This document shows positions 1 to 6,377 of a stretch of DNA of 6,391 nucleotides, piece after piece. Positions within the stretch are counted from its first letter, which is position 1; each line of letters begins with the position of its first letter. Source of the stretch: Comamonadaceae bacterium (GTDB lineage Bacteria > Pseudomonadota > Gammaproteobacteria > Burkholderiales > Burkholderiaceae_C); NCBI GenBank assembly GCA_947458415.1, contig CANGZG010000136.1, positions 1 to 6,391 on the forward strand, given 5' to 3'. The notes beneath the pieces are model-generated. The model was not told where the DNA came from. It saw nothing but the letters and a program-made list of their open reading frames with translations, and did no database searches. Both the position numbers and the translations under genes were made by a program.

Positions 1-332
1 GCCACCGCGGCTTCATCGCGCACCACTTTTTCGAATTTGGGGCCTTCACCTTGGGCAAAACTCAAACCCAAACCCATGGCATCGGGCACGGTCAGGATGT
101 CAGAAAACAAAATGGCTGCATCCAAGGGATAGCGGTCCAGCGGTTGCAGGGTCACCTCGGTGGCGTAATCCACATTGGTAGCCAAGCCCATGAAACTGCC
201 CGCTTTGGCGCGCGTGGCGCAGTATTCCGGCAAGTACCGACCGGCTTGTCGCATCAGCCAGACGGGGGTGTGATCGGTGGCCTGACGCAAGCAGGCTTTG
301 AGGAAGCTGTCGTTGAGAAGTGGGGTAGTCAT
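1..332 (-). CDS. hemE: Uroporphyrinogen decarboxylase, N-terminal part (cut by window edge)
   Basis: HemE removes the four acetate carboxyl groups of uroporphyrinogen III to give coproporphyrinogen III, a cytoplasmic step of heme synthesis that needs no cofactor. The ATG lies at 332-330 on the minus strand, and 110 codons remain open to the left edge. The protein begins MTTPLLNDSFLKACLRQ and contains the family hallmark PVWLMRQAGRYLPEY at residues 23-37, whose two arginines (R28, R32) correspond to substrate carboxylate-binding residues. It continues with KAGSFMGLATN and the FSDIL segment, where D78 matches the catalytic aspartate. The family is usually about 350-370 residues, so roughly two thirds is missing to the left. 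No good Shine-Dalgarno sequence precedes the ATG, but the start agrees with the usual HemE N-terminus. The gene follows dsbD on the same strand after 108 bp containing a palindrome, so it may have its own promoter. Identification is very secure. Confidence 0.96.
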   Translation of the reverse strand, partial: MTTPLLNDSFLKACLRQATDHTPVWLMRQAGRYLPEYCATRAKAGSFMGLATNVDYATEVTLQPLDRYPLDAAILFSDILTVPDAMGLGLSFAQGEGPKFEKVVRDEAAV

Positions 333-402
333 TCAGATATTGTGACAGGGTAAATTGACACTCTGCTCGGGTCTTGTCCTTACTCGCCATTGAATTCACA
401 GG

Positions 403-439
403 TAATTGGGGTCATGAAATTGGTATCTGACCCCAATTA
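403..439. repeat. REP-like palindrome between dsbD and hemE
   Basis: Two perfect 12-bp arms, TAATTGGGGTCA at 403-414 and TGACCCCAATTA at 428-439, flank a 13-base loop. The loop carries another AATTGG (418-423) that could pair with CCAATT of the right arm, so two alternative hairpins are possible. The right arm ends one base before the dsbD stop codon (441-443 on the plus strand). There is no T-run on either side, so it is not a canonical intrinsic terminator. The GGGGTCA/TGACCCC palindrome with AATT ends resembles dispersed REP elements linked to Y1 (RAYT-type) transposases in beta-proteobacteria. That likeness is from memory; only the palindrome is seen directly. It may still protect or end the dsbD transcript. 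Confidence 0.65.
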
Positions 440-440
440 A

Positions 441-2582
441 CTAATTCAAGCCAGCAAGCGCCTTCAAAACCAAGTCTGGCGACAACAATTCGGACAGCAC
501 CTGGGGCGGTTTCCCCGGCGCTTGCAGCACATACACCGGCACACCGCTGCGCCCCAAAGCGTTCAGCGCCTGGCTGATGACCGGGTCTTGCCGTGTCCAG
601 TCCGCTTGCAGCAGCAACACATCTCGGTCGGCAAAGGCTTTCAATACGCGTGGATCCCTCAGCGTGGTTTGCTTGTTCACTTGACATGTGACGCACCAGG
701 CGGCGGTGAAATCGATGAAGACCGCTTGCTGTTTTTGCATCGCTTGCTCGACCCGTTGTGGCGACCAAGCTTGCCAGAGGTCGTCTTTGGACGCGGACGC
801 ACCGGGCGTTGGCATGGCTTGCCAAACCGGTTGCGACAGCCACACCAGACCACACAGGCAGGCAATGAAGAATGCACGCACCCATTGACCCGCAGGTTTG
901 GCCAAACCGAGCGACCAGACCCATCCACCCACCAAAATCAACCCAGCCAGTAACAGCGCGACCGCCTCCGCGCTGGTTTGTTGGGAGAACACCCAAAGCA
1001 ACCAGACCACGGTCAACAGCATGGGGAAAGCCAAGGTTTGACGCAGCACTTGCATCCATGCGCCAGGTTTGGGCAGCCATGCGGCAGTGGCGGGTAACCA
1101 TGCACTCAGGGTGAACGGCAGCGCCAAGCCCAAACCCAAGCTCAGGAAAATCAACAAGCCTTGCCAGGCAGGCAAGGTGAAAGCCACCCCCACCGATGCG
1201 CCCATGAAAGGCGCGGTGCAGGGCGCGGCCACGATCACTGCCAACACACCAGACAAAAACGCATCCACCACCGGGTGTTTGGCCATGTGGGCGGCCAAGC
1301 CACCGGCCCAATTCCCTTGCCATTCCAGCAAGCCCCACAAATTCAACGCAATCAAGGTGAACAACAACGCCAAGCTGGCCACCAACCAAGGCGATTGCAG
1401 CTGAAAGCCCCAGCCCAATTGCGCACCGGCCGCCCGTAAACCCATGACCAGCAAGGCCAGCGCCAACATGCTGACCAACACGCCCAGCGCATAAGCCGTG
1501 CCGATGCCTTTGCGCTGCAACGGGGTCAATGAGGATTTGGTCAGCGACAACACTTTGATGGCCAGTACCGGCAACACACATGGCATCAGGTTGAGCAACA
1601 AACCGCCAAGGAAAGCACCGAGCAATGCGCTCAACAGTCCCAGCCATGCGGCGGAAGCGGTGCTGTTGACCACGGCGGGCGAGGAAGTCGGTGGTGTCGA
1701 TGCGCCAACAGGCGGCCAGTCACCTTGGATGTTCAATGTCACGCGCCAAGAACGCGCCGGTGTCACAGCGTCATCGACCAGCAGAACGCCCAATTCGCGC
1801 GGCTCGGTGCTGCGCATGTTGTGTAAAAGGGCGGGCATGCGCCAGACACCGTTTTGCCATTCACCGCCGCCGTTGAGCCCCAACCCACTGGCCAAAACGT
1901 CTGGGTTTTCGGCAAACGCTTTCAATGGTTTGCCATGCGTGTCAGCGGGCAACCCTTGGATTTGCAACTGCAGTTGTTGTCGGTCAAACGACGCGTCTTG
2001 ACGAGCTGGGGTCAAGCCAACCGGTTGAGCAGCCAACAACGTGTCAAAGGCATTGGCATGTTCTGCCCAACTGGAAGCGACGGGCAGTTTCAACACAAAC
2101 TGACCCGATTGCGGAATGCATTCTTGTTTGCATACCAACCAGTCGGCTTGCAAACGCACTTCCACCTCGGTTGGTGCAAATCTGCCGCTCACCGTCACGG
2201 GCACCGCCAGCAAGACGCGTCCCTCAAACCCGTGGTTCACCATGTTGCCGACTGGAATCATTTGGGGTGTGGGCCACAAGGTTTCGCCAGCAGCCATGCC
2301 CTTGGGGAGCTGCCATTGCATTTGCGTGGGCAAACCGCTGTCACCTGGATTGCGCCAATAGGTGTGCCACCCTGTTTGGTGTTGCAACTGCAAGCCCAGC
2401 CACAGTGGTTGACCCGGCTTCACGCCTTGCGGCGCATAGGCTTGTAATTCAGCGCGAATTTGCGGGGTTTGCACCACCGCACTGGGGACCGTTTGTGCCA
2501 GCGCGATGGCATGACCCAAAGACAGCCAAATTGCGCAGCCGTGCTTCTTGAAAAACGACGTGAATGAGAACATGCAGGCCAT
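441..2582 (-). CDS. dsbD: Thiol:disulfide interchange protein, DsbD/ScsB type
   Basis: This inner-membrane protein is expected to carry electrons from cytoplasmic thioredoxin across the membrane to periplasmic partners (DsbC/G-like isomerases, cytochrome c maturation or peroxide-reducing proteins). Numbering is from the ATG at 2582 (713 aa). A signal peptide has a KK n-region at 12-13, a hydrophobic core, and likely cleavage after ALA near residue 29. A long periplasmic beta-rich domain (about 30-310) of the DsbD N-terminal type carries the pair C151/C155 in WLVCKQEC. Eight hydrophobic segments follow (about 313-583), with single membrane cysteines in MPCVLP (C335) and APCTAP (C455), the hallmark of the DsbD/CcdA core. 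The C-terminal thioredoxin domain has WCVTC (C630/C633) and the cis-proline in GVPVY (P682). All six functional cysteines are present. The start is uncertain: a TTG at 2591 and an ATG at 2573 are in frame. The ATG at 2573 still gives a full signal peptide, and none has a strong ribosome-binding site. The large periplasmic domain is closer to ScsB than to E. coli DsbD, so the partner may differ. Confidence 0.92.
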   Translation of the reverse strand: MACMFSFTSFFKKHGCAIWLSLGHAIALAQTVPSAVVQTPQIRAELQAYAPQGVKPGQPLWLGLQLQHQTGWHTYWRNPGDSGLPTQMQWQLPKGMAAGETLWPTPQMIPVGNMVNHGFEGRVLLAVPVTVSGRFAPTEVEVRLQADWLVCKQECIPQSGQFVLKLPVASSWAEHANAFDTLLAAQPVGLTPARQDASFDRQQLQLQIQGLPADTHGKPLKAFAENPDVLASGLGLNGGGEWQNGVWRMPALLHNMRSTEPRELGVLLVDDAVTPARSWRVTLNIQGDWPPVGASTPPTSSPAVVNSTASAAWLGLLSALLGAFLGGLLLNLMPCVLPVLAIKVLSLTKSSLTPLQRKGIGTAYALGVLVSMLALALLVMGLRAAGAQLGWGFQLQSPWLVASLALLFTLIALNLWGLLEWQGNWAGGLAAHMAKHPVVDAFLSGVLAVIVAAPCTAPFMGASVGVAFTLPAWQGLLIFLSLGLGLALPFTLSAWLPATAAWLPKPGAWMQVLRQTLAFPMLLTVVWLLWVFSQQTSAEAVALLLAGLILVGGWVWSLGLAKPAGQWVRAFFIACLCGLVWLSQPVWQAMPTPGASASKDDLWQAWSPQRVEQAMQKQQAVFIDFTAAWCVTCQVNKQTTLRDPRVLKAFADRDVLLLQADWTRQDPVISQALNALGRSGVPVYVLQAPGKPPQVLSELLSPDLVLKALAGLN

Positions 2583-2612
2583 GTTACCCAAGCGCTTAAG
2601 ATGGCGTGCATG
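2571..2612. repeat. Inverted repeat covering both divergent start regions
   Basis: CATGCAGGCCAT (2571-2582) and ATGGCGTGCATG (2601-2612) are inverted copies with 11 of 12 positions matching, separated by 18 bp. Each arm contains two in-frame ATGs of the gene that reads outward from it: 2582 and 2573 for dsbD, 2601 and 2610 for the amidohydrolase gene. Both predicted proteins therefore begin M-A-C-M. The spacer also holds the 8-bp palindrome AAGCGCTT (2590-2597) and an overlapping CTTAAG (2595-2600). It could be an operator shared by the two genes or a coincidence; the sequence alone does not decide. Confidence 0.6.
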
Positions 2613-3404
2613 AAGGTTTTACCGCGTCACTGGGCTGATTGCATCAGCACCGATTTCTCCGAACTGGACCCCCGGCACACGGTGGCAGTGTTGCCGTTGG
2701 GGGCGACTGAACAGCACGGCCCGCACTTGCCGTTGTCCGTGGACACCGATTTGGTCAATGCCATGTTGGCAGCGGCGTTGCCCCATTTGCAGCCGAGCGA
2801 CCCGGTGCTGTTGCTGCCCACGCAAACGGTGGGTTTGAGCAGCGAACACATGGCTTATGACGGTACGCTCAGTTTTGCCCCGGCCCATGTGATGTCACAG
2901 TGGTGCGATTTGGCTGAAGGGGTCGCTCGCACCGGCATCAAAAAATTGTTGCTGTTCAATGCACATGGCGGCAACGCCAGCATGATGGACGTGGTGGCGC
3001 GCGAGCTGCGTGGACACGCTGGGTTGACGGTGTTTTCTTGCCATTGGTACCAATTGCCATTGGGCGCAGCGTGGGAGGTGTTCGGGCCGCATGAACATCG
3101 GTTTGGTGTGCATGGCGGCGACATCGAAACATCGTTGATGCTGGCGATAGCCCCGCACAAAGTGCGCATGGAGGAGGCGCAACATTTCCCGTCTGCATCG
3201 CAGGACCGCGCCGCCCGGTTTGCCTTGCTGGGCGACGGCAAAAGTGCCAAATTAGGCTGGCACATGCAGGACTACAACCCGCATGGCGCGGCGGGCAATG
3301 CAGCGGCGGCGACGGCAGACAAGGGACATGCGTTGCTCGCCTCGGTCGGTGAACAATTGGCGGCCTTGCTCAAAGAACTGATGCAATTTGAACCGCTGAT
3401 TTGA
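2601..3404 (+). CDS. Creatininase-family metal-dependent amidohydrolase
   Basis: Members of this family hydrolyse cyclic or linear amide bonds with a dinuclear metal centre, usually in the cytoplasm; known substrates include creatinine and formamidopyrimidine intermediates. In this 267-residue protein the signature LPLGATEQHGPHLPLSVDTD (31-50) supplies E37, H39 and D48, with the same spacing as the metal ligands E34, H36 and D45 of creatininase. NAHGGN (120-125) supplies H122, and HGGDIETS (171-178) supplies the acidic residues D174 and E176. Length is typical and the gene is intact. The substrate cannot be told: the HGGN/IETS form is shared by many uncharacterised homologues, so true creatininase activity should not be assumed. 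The first ATG (2601) has almost no ribosome-binding site; an ATG at 2610, giving MKVLPRHW, fits the family N-terminus as well or better. No signal peptide is seen. It diverges from dsbD and converges on the phosphatase gene, so it is probably transcribed alone. Confidence 0.9.
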   Translation: MACMKVLPRHWADCISTDFSELDPRHTVAVLPLGATEQHGPHLPLSVDTDLVNAMLAAALPHLQPSDPVLLLPTQTVGLSSEHMAYDGTLSFAPAHVMSQWCDLAEGVARTGIKKLLLFNAHGGNASMMDVVARELRGHAGLTVFSCHWYQLPLGAAWEVFGPHEHRFGVHGGDIETSLMLAIAPHKVRMEEAQHFPSASQDRAARFALLGDGKSAKLGWHMQDYNPHGAAGNAAAATADKGHALLASVGEQLAALLKELMQFEPLI

Positions 3405-3408
3405 AGCT

Positions 3409-4080
3409 TCAGGTGAATGTCACCCAATCGCGGTAAGCCTCGGCATCCAAATGGTTGAGGGTGTTGAAACTCACGAGCGTGGTGCGTTTGGGGTTGTAAA
3501 CACACTCGCTCACCGCCGTGTTGCGAATGCGCATGTTCATTTCGATCATGCTTTCAGGCGGTGTGCCGAGCAAGCTGCCCACCGCCGTGGAAATCGGGCC
3601 GCCGCTGGAAACCACCAACACATTGCCTGTGTGATGGCTGCGCACATGTGCCAGTGCATCGCTGATGCCTTGGACAAACTCAGTGAACGCAGGCATGCCT
3701 TTGGGCTGGGTCTGCCCGTGCATCCAAGCTTGCAAACCTTTGCGCAGCAACCCGAAATGGTGCTTGTACAGCTCGGGGGTGGTTGGTTTTGCCAACGGCG
3801 CCGGGTGAATGCAGTGAATCACCGCTTCGCTGTCGTACTCGTTCAAGCCCGGCCATGCCAAGGGCTGTAATTGTGTGTCTTGCAAGCCTTGTTGAATGCC
3901 TGCCCAAGTCTGTTGATGACGCTTCAGGCTGCCGGTGATGACCGCTTCAAACCTCATGCCGCGTTCGCGCCAGTACTCACCTAAGCGCACGCTTTGTTGG
4001 TGACCTAAGGCAGACAACTGGTCGTAATCATCGGCGCCAAACGAGGCCTGGCCGTGGCGCACCAAGTAAAGATTTCCCAT
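3409..4080 (-). CDS. Histidine phosphatase (phosphoglycerate mutase-like) family protein, Ser at second His site
   Basis: The 223-residue protein has the histidine phosphatase fold. It opens with YLVRHGQAS, in which R8 and H9 would be the phosphate-binding Arg and the phospho-accepting His. A further conserved Arg lies in SLKRHQQT (R54), and NEYD (80-83) gives the acidic proton donor candidate E81. In classical members a second catalytic His occurs in a V-S-H-G-G segment; here this reads VVSSGGPIS, so Ser159 replaces it. I recall this S-S-G-G variant from a widespread proteobacterial subgroup, so it is probably not a local mutation, but activity may be altered. The substrate is unknown. The gene is 30 bp downstream of uup on the same strand and probably co-transcribed. 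It has no evident Shine-Dalgarno sequence, which hints at coupling or a weak start. Its stop is 4 bp from the stop of the convergent amidohydrolase gene. Confidence 0.88.
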   Translation of the reverse strand: MGNLYLVRHGQASFGADDYDQLSALGHQQSVRLGEYWRERGMRFEAVITGSLKRHQQTWAGIQQGLQDTQLQPLAWPGLNEYDSEAVIHCIHPAPLAKPTTPELYKHHFGLLRKGLQAWMHGQTQPKGMPAFTEFVQGISDALAHVRSHHTGNVLVVSSGGPISTAVGSLLGTPPESMIEMNMRIRNTAVSECVYNPKRTTLVSFNTLNHLDAEAYRDWVTFT

Positions 4081-4110
4081 GGGTCCATTGTGGCGAATAA
4101 ATCCGAGGGC

Positions 4111-5994
4111 TCAAACCGCCCTTTGGCCAAGCGACTCCCATCGCTCCAACGCAGCCAGCAATTCGTCATCGATTTGCAAGATGCGTGCGGCTTTGGCGCT
4201 GGCGCCACTGGGGTCGCTGACATACAAACTGCCGTCCGCCAGCAGTTGGTTCAAGTCGGACTGTTCTGTTTCAAGTTGCTCGATCAAGCCGGGCAGTGCA
4301 TCGTATTCACGCTGTTCTTTGAAGCTGAGTTTTTTGGCCGCGGAGGGTTTAGGCGCGGCTTCGGGGAAGCGCGGTTTTTCAGGCGCGGTCGCCGCGGGTG
4401 ATGCGCTTTTGGTCTCTTCAGCCCAGGCTTTGGCGCGGTTCGATTGCAACAACCAATCCTGCACGCCGCCTTCGTATTCCCGCCAAGTGGCGTTGCCTTC
4501 ATAGGCGATGGTGCTGGTCACCACGTTGTCCAAAAATGAGCGATCGTGGCTGACCAAAAACACCGTGCCATCGTAGTTTTGCAGCAATTCTTCGAGCAAT
4601 TCCAGTGTGTCAATGTCTAAATCGTTGGTGGGTTCATCCAACACCAACACGTTGGCCGGGCGTGCAAACAACCGCGCAAGCAACAAGCGGTTGCGCTCGC
4701 CGCCTGACAAACTGCGCACAGGTGAATTGGCGCGGGCAGGCGAGAACAAAAAATCGCCAAGGTAGCTCTTCACATGCTGGCGCTGGCTGCCGATTTCGAT
4801 CCATTCGCTGCCGGGGCTGATGAAGTCCTCCAAGGTGGCGTTGAGGTCGAGCGCGTTGCGCATTTGGTCAAAATAAGCCACTTGCAAATTCGCCCCTTGG
4901 CGAACCTTGCCTGCGGTGGCTTGCAGTTCACCCAAGATCAATTTCAGCAACGTGGTCTTGCCTGCGCCGTTGGGGCCGATCAAACCCACTTTGTCGCCCC
5001 GAAGCAGCGTTGCGCTGAAGCCTTTGACCACAGTTTTGTGGTCATAAGCGAATGACACATCGGTCAGCTCCGCCACGATTTTTCCGCTCGGCAAACCCGC
5101 ATCCACGCTGGCTTTGACCTGGCCCATGGTGTTGCGTCTGGCTTGTCTGGCAGAGCGCAATTTTTCCAACCTGGCAATGCGCGCCACAGAGCGTGTTCGG
5201 CGCGCTTCAACGCCACGGCGCACCCACACCTCCTCTTGTGCCAACAGTTTGTCAGCTTTGGCTTGGGTCACAGCTTCAGCGGCGAGTTCGGCTTCTTTGG
5301 TGAGCAGGTATTGCGCAAAATTGCCTTGGTAAGAATACAAATGGCCGCGATCGAGTTCGACGATGCGGGTGGACACGCGATCTAAAAAGGTACGGTCGTG
5401 TGTGATGACCACCATGCTGCCTTTGAACTCCACCAACAAATCCTCAAGCCACTGAATGCTGTCGAGGTCCAAATGGTTGGTCGGTTCATCCAACAACAAC
5501 ACGTCAGGCAGGGTCACCAAAGCTTGCCCTAAGGCGACCCGCTTTCTCAACCCCCCTGACAAGCTGGATATGAGCGCCTGCCCATCGAGGTGAAGCCGGT
5601 GCATGGTCTCCGTCACGCGTTGCTCCCAGTTCCAGCCATCTTGCAATTCAATGGTGTTTTGCAGGGTGTCAAGGTCGCCATCGCCACTGACGTATTGCTC
5701 TATCGTTTCTTTCAGATCGGCCAGCCCCTCGCTCACCGCCTCGAAAACCGTCATCGTGGCTTGCAACAGGGGCTCTTGAGCGACGTAGGCTATCTTCAAA
5801 TTTTGTTGAAACTGAACCACGCCGTCATCGAGTTGTTCTTTGCCGGCCAAGACCTTTAACAACGAGGATTTGCCAGTGCCATTGCGCCCAATCAAGCCAA
5901 TGCGCTCGGTGGATTCGATGGAGAGGGAGGTGTGATCGAGAAGGGGGACGTCGCCGAACGCCAGTTGGGCGTTTTGTAGTGTGATGAATGCCAT
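4111..5994 (-). CDS. uup: ABC-F family ATPase Uup
   Basis: Uup is a soluble ABC-F protein with two fused ATPase domains and no membrane part. E. coli Uup binds DNA through its C-terminal domain, lowers precise excision of transposons, and like other ABC-F proteins is linked to ribosome function. Domain 1 has Walker A GRNGTGKS (36-43), signature LSGG (145-148), Walker B LLLDEPTNHLD (166-176) and switch His in THD (198-200). The charged interdomain arm spans about 230-300 and includes WVRRGVEARRTR (257-268). Domain 2 has Walker A GPNGAGKT (340-347), LSGGE (429-433), Walker B VLDEPTNDLD (451-460) and SHD (482-484). After an Ala/Pro/Lys-rich linker (about 528-555), the C-terminal 70 residues look like the Uup coiled coil. 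The total of 627 aa is close to the 635 of E. coli Uup. The C-terminal domain and the EPTNDLD form favour Uup over EttA, YbiT or YheS. No Shine-Dalgarno precedes the ATG. It is divergent from the rrn operon and likely leads an operon with the phosphatase gene. Confidence 0.95.
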   Translation of the reverse strand: MAFITLQNAQLAFGDVPLLDHTSLSIESTERIGLIGRNGTGKSSLLKVLAGKEQLDDGVVQFQQNLKIAYVAQEPLLQATMTVFEAVSEGLADLKETIEQYVSGDGDLDTLQNTIELQDGWNWEQRVTETMHRLHLDGQALISSLSGGLRKRVALGQALVTLPDVLLLDEPTNHLDLDSIQWLEDLLVEFKGSMVVITHDRTFLDRVSTRIVELDRGHLYSYQGNFAQYLLTKEAELAAEAVTQAKADKLLAQEEVWVRRGVEARRTRSVARIARLEKLRSARQARRNTMGQVKASVDAGLPSGKIVAELTDVSFAYDHKTVVKGFSATLLRGDKVGLIGPNGAGKTTLLKLILGELQATAGKVRQGANLQVAYFDQMRNALDLNATLEDFISPGSEWIEIGSQRQHVKSYLGDFLFSPARANSPVRSLSGGERNRLLLARLFARPANVLVLDEPTNDLDIDTLELLEELLQNYDGTVFLVSHDRSFLDNVVTSTIAYEGNATWREYEGGVQDWLLQSNRAKAWAEETKSASPAATAPEKPRFPEAAPKPSAAKKLSFKEQREYDALPGLIEQLETEQSDLNQLLADGSLYVSDPSGASAKAARILQIDDELLAALERWESLGQRAV

Positions 5995-6000
5995 CGCGGC

Positions 6001-6067
6001 ATTATCAGACCCGAACTGAATGAACCCAGATTAAAAAAATTTTCCAGACAAACACCAGTGTTATCAA
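6001..6067 (-). promoter_or_regulatory. Candidate uup promoter region
   Basis: Two minus-strand candidates lie upstream of the uup ATG. The first is TTGATA (6067-6062), a 17-bp spacer, then GAAAAT (6044-6039), which would give a 5' UTR of about 35-40 bases. The second is a GATAAT -10-like box (6006-6001) only 6 bp before the ATG; it lacks a good -35 and would give an almost leaderless mRNA. An imperfect palindrome, AACAC-CA-GTGTT (6051-6062), sits in the spacer of the first candidate and could be an operator. All are read by eye and are weak individually. Confidence 0.3.
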
Positions 6068-6136
6068 TGCCTTAGAAGCGGCTTGGCAGCACGGTTGAAA
6101 ATAATTTAGGGAAAGTGGCGCCGACCCCGAAAAGTG

Positions 6137-6149
6137 CGCTATAGTAGCG
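6137..6149 (+). promoter_or_regulatory. Possible upstream rrn promoter -10 element
   Basis: TATAGT (6140-6145) matches the sigma70 -10 box at 5 of 6 positions and is embedded in a small inverted repeat, CGCTA-TAG-TAGCG (6137-6149). It lies about 95 bp upstream of the main rrn promoter's -10, a layout consistent with tandem rRNA promoters. No convincing -35 is found 16-18 bp upstream (the region there reads GGCGCC), so it is only a candidate. Confidence 0.25.
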
Positions 6150-6210
6150 GGCTCAGCTTTTGAAATGTGCTTGTCACCAAGCCAGCCAAAAGCAGGGAAA
6201 ACCCCAAGGT

Positions 6211-6240
6211 TTGACAGGAATTAAAAAAACGTGTCATAAT
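6211..6240 (+). promoter_or_regulatory. Strong sigma70 promoter of the rRNA operon
   Basis: A perfect -35 TTGACA (6211-6216) is followed after 18 bp by CATAAT (6235-6240), 5 of 6 to consensus, with an extended -10 TG at 6232-6233. The spacer contains an A-tract (6223-6229). Transcription would start near 6247 and run into the antitermination and leader elements, which is the expected order for an rrn operon. The 20 bases upstream of the -35 are not clearly AT-rich, so an UP element is not evident. Confidence 0.8.
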
Positions 6241-6269
6241 CGCAGACTCCGCTGATCGTAGTGGTTGCA

Positions 6270-6296
6270 GATGAGAAATCATCAGGTTCATTAACA
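6270..6296 (+). promoter_or_regulatory. boxB-boxA-like rRNA antitermination site
   Basis: GATGA (6270-6274) and TCATC (6279-6283) form a perfect 5-bp stem closed by a GAAA tetraloop, as in boxB. Three bases later GTTCATTAACA (6286-6296) matches the E. coli rrn boxA GCTCTTTAACA at 9 of 11 positions. boxA RNA is bound by NusB-NusE and, with NusA and NusG, prevents Rho termination in rRNA operons. The order boxB, boxA, GTGGG-containing boxC-like segment (6312-6318) is that of rrn leaders. Confidence 0.72.
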
Positions 6297-6312
6297 AATT
6301 ACAGCCGATAAG

Positions 6313-6377
6313 CGTGGGCGTTTTAAGGCAATTGCCAAGGTTCTAGTAACCGAGTCGCAAGACTTAAAACGCTCATG
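6313..6377 (+). other. Leader stem-loop upstream of 16S rRNA
   Basis: GCGTTTTAAG (6318-6327) pairs perfectly with CTTAAAACGC (6363-6372). The stem extends outward to 6313 and 6377 with three more Watson-Crick and two G-U pairs, giving about 15 bp. The enclosed 35 bases contain GGCAATTGCC (6327-6336), which overlaps the stem by one base, and a small GGTT-loop-AACC hairpin (6339-6351). There is no following T-run, so it is not a terminator. It is probably a pre-rRNA folding or RNase III processing element. Confidence 0.65.

Noticed and set aside
51..399. Short open frames on both strands over the left end
   Set aside because: The true gene here is hemE on the minus strand, open at the edge; the others are in different frames and have no family resemblance.
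403..439. Intrinsic terminator for dsbD
   Set aside because: The hairpin is strong, but no U-tract follows on either strand, so a classical Rho-independent terminator is not supported; it is listed as a REP-like repeat.
412..1647. Long open frame (411 codons) on the minus strand in another frame of dsbD
   Set aside because: It lies wholly over the dsbD coding sequence, its product is rich in Arg, Gly, Ala, His and Cys with no recognisable domain, and the dsbD frame has all family motifs. It is a shadow of GC-biased codons.
1854..2551. Overlapping plus-strand open frames of about 200 codons opposite dsbD
   Set aside because: They are antisense to the periplasmic domain of dsbD, show low-complexity shadow composition, and have no domain or ribosome-binding site.
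4330..4400. Repeated GGCGCGG-type words in the uup 3' region
   Set aside because: They encode the Ala/Pro/Lys-rich linker before the C-terminal coiled coil and reflect low-complexity protein sequence, not a DNA repeat element.
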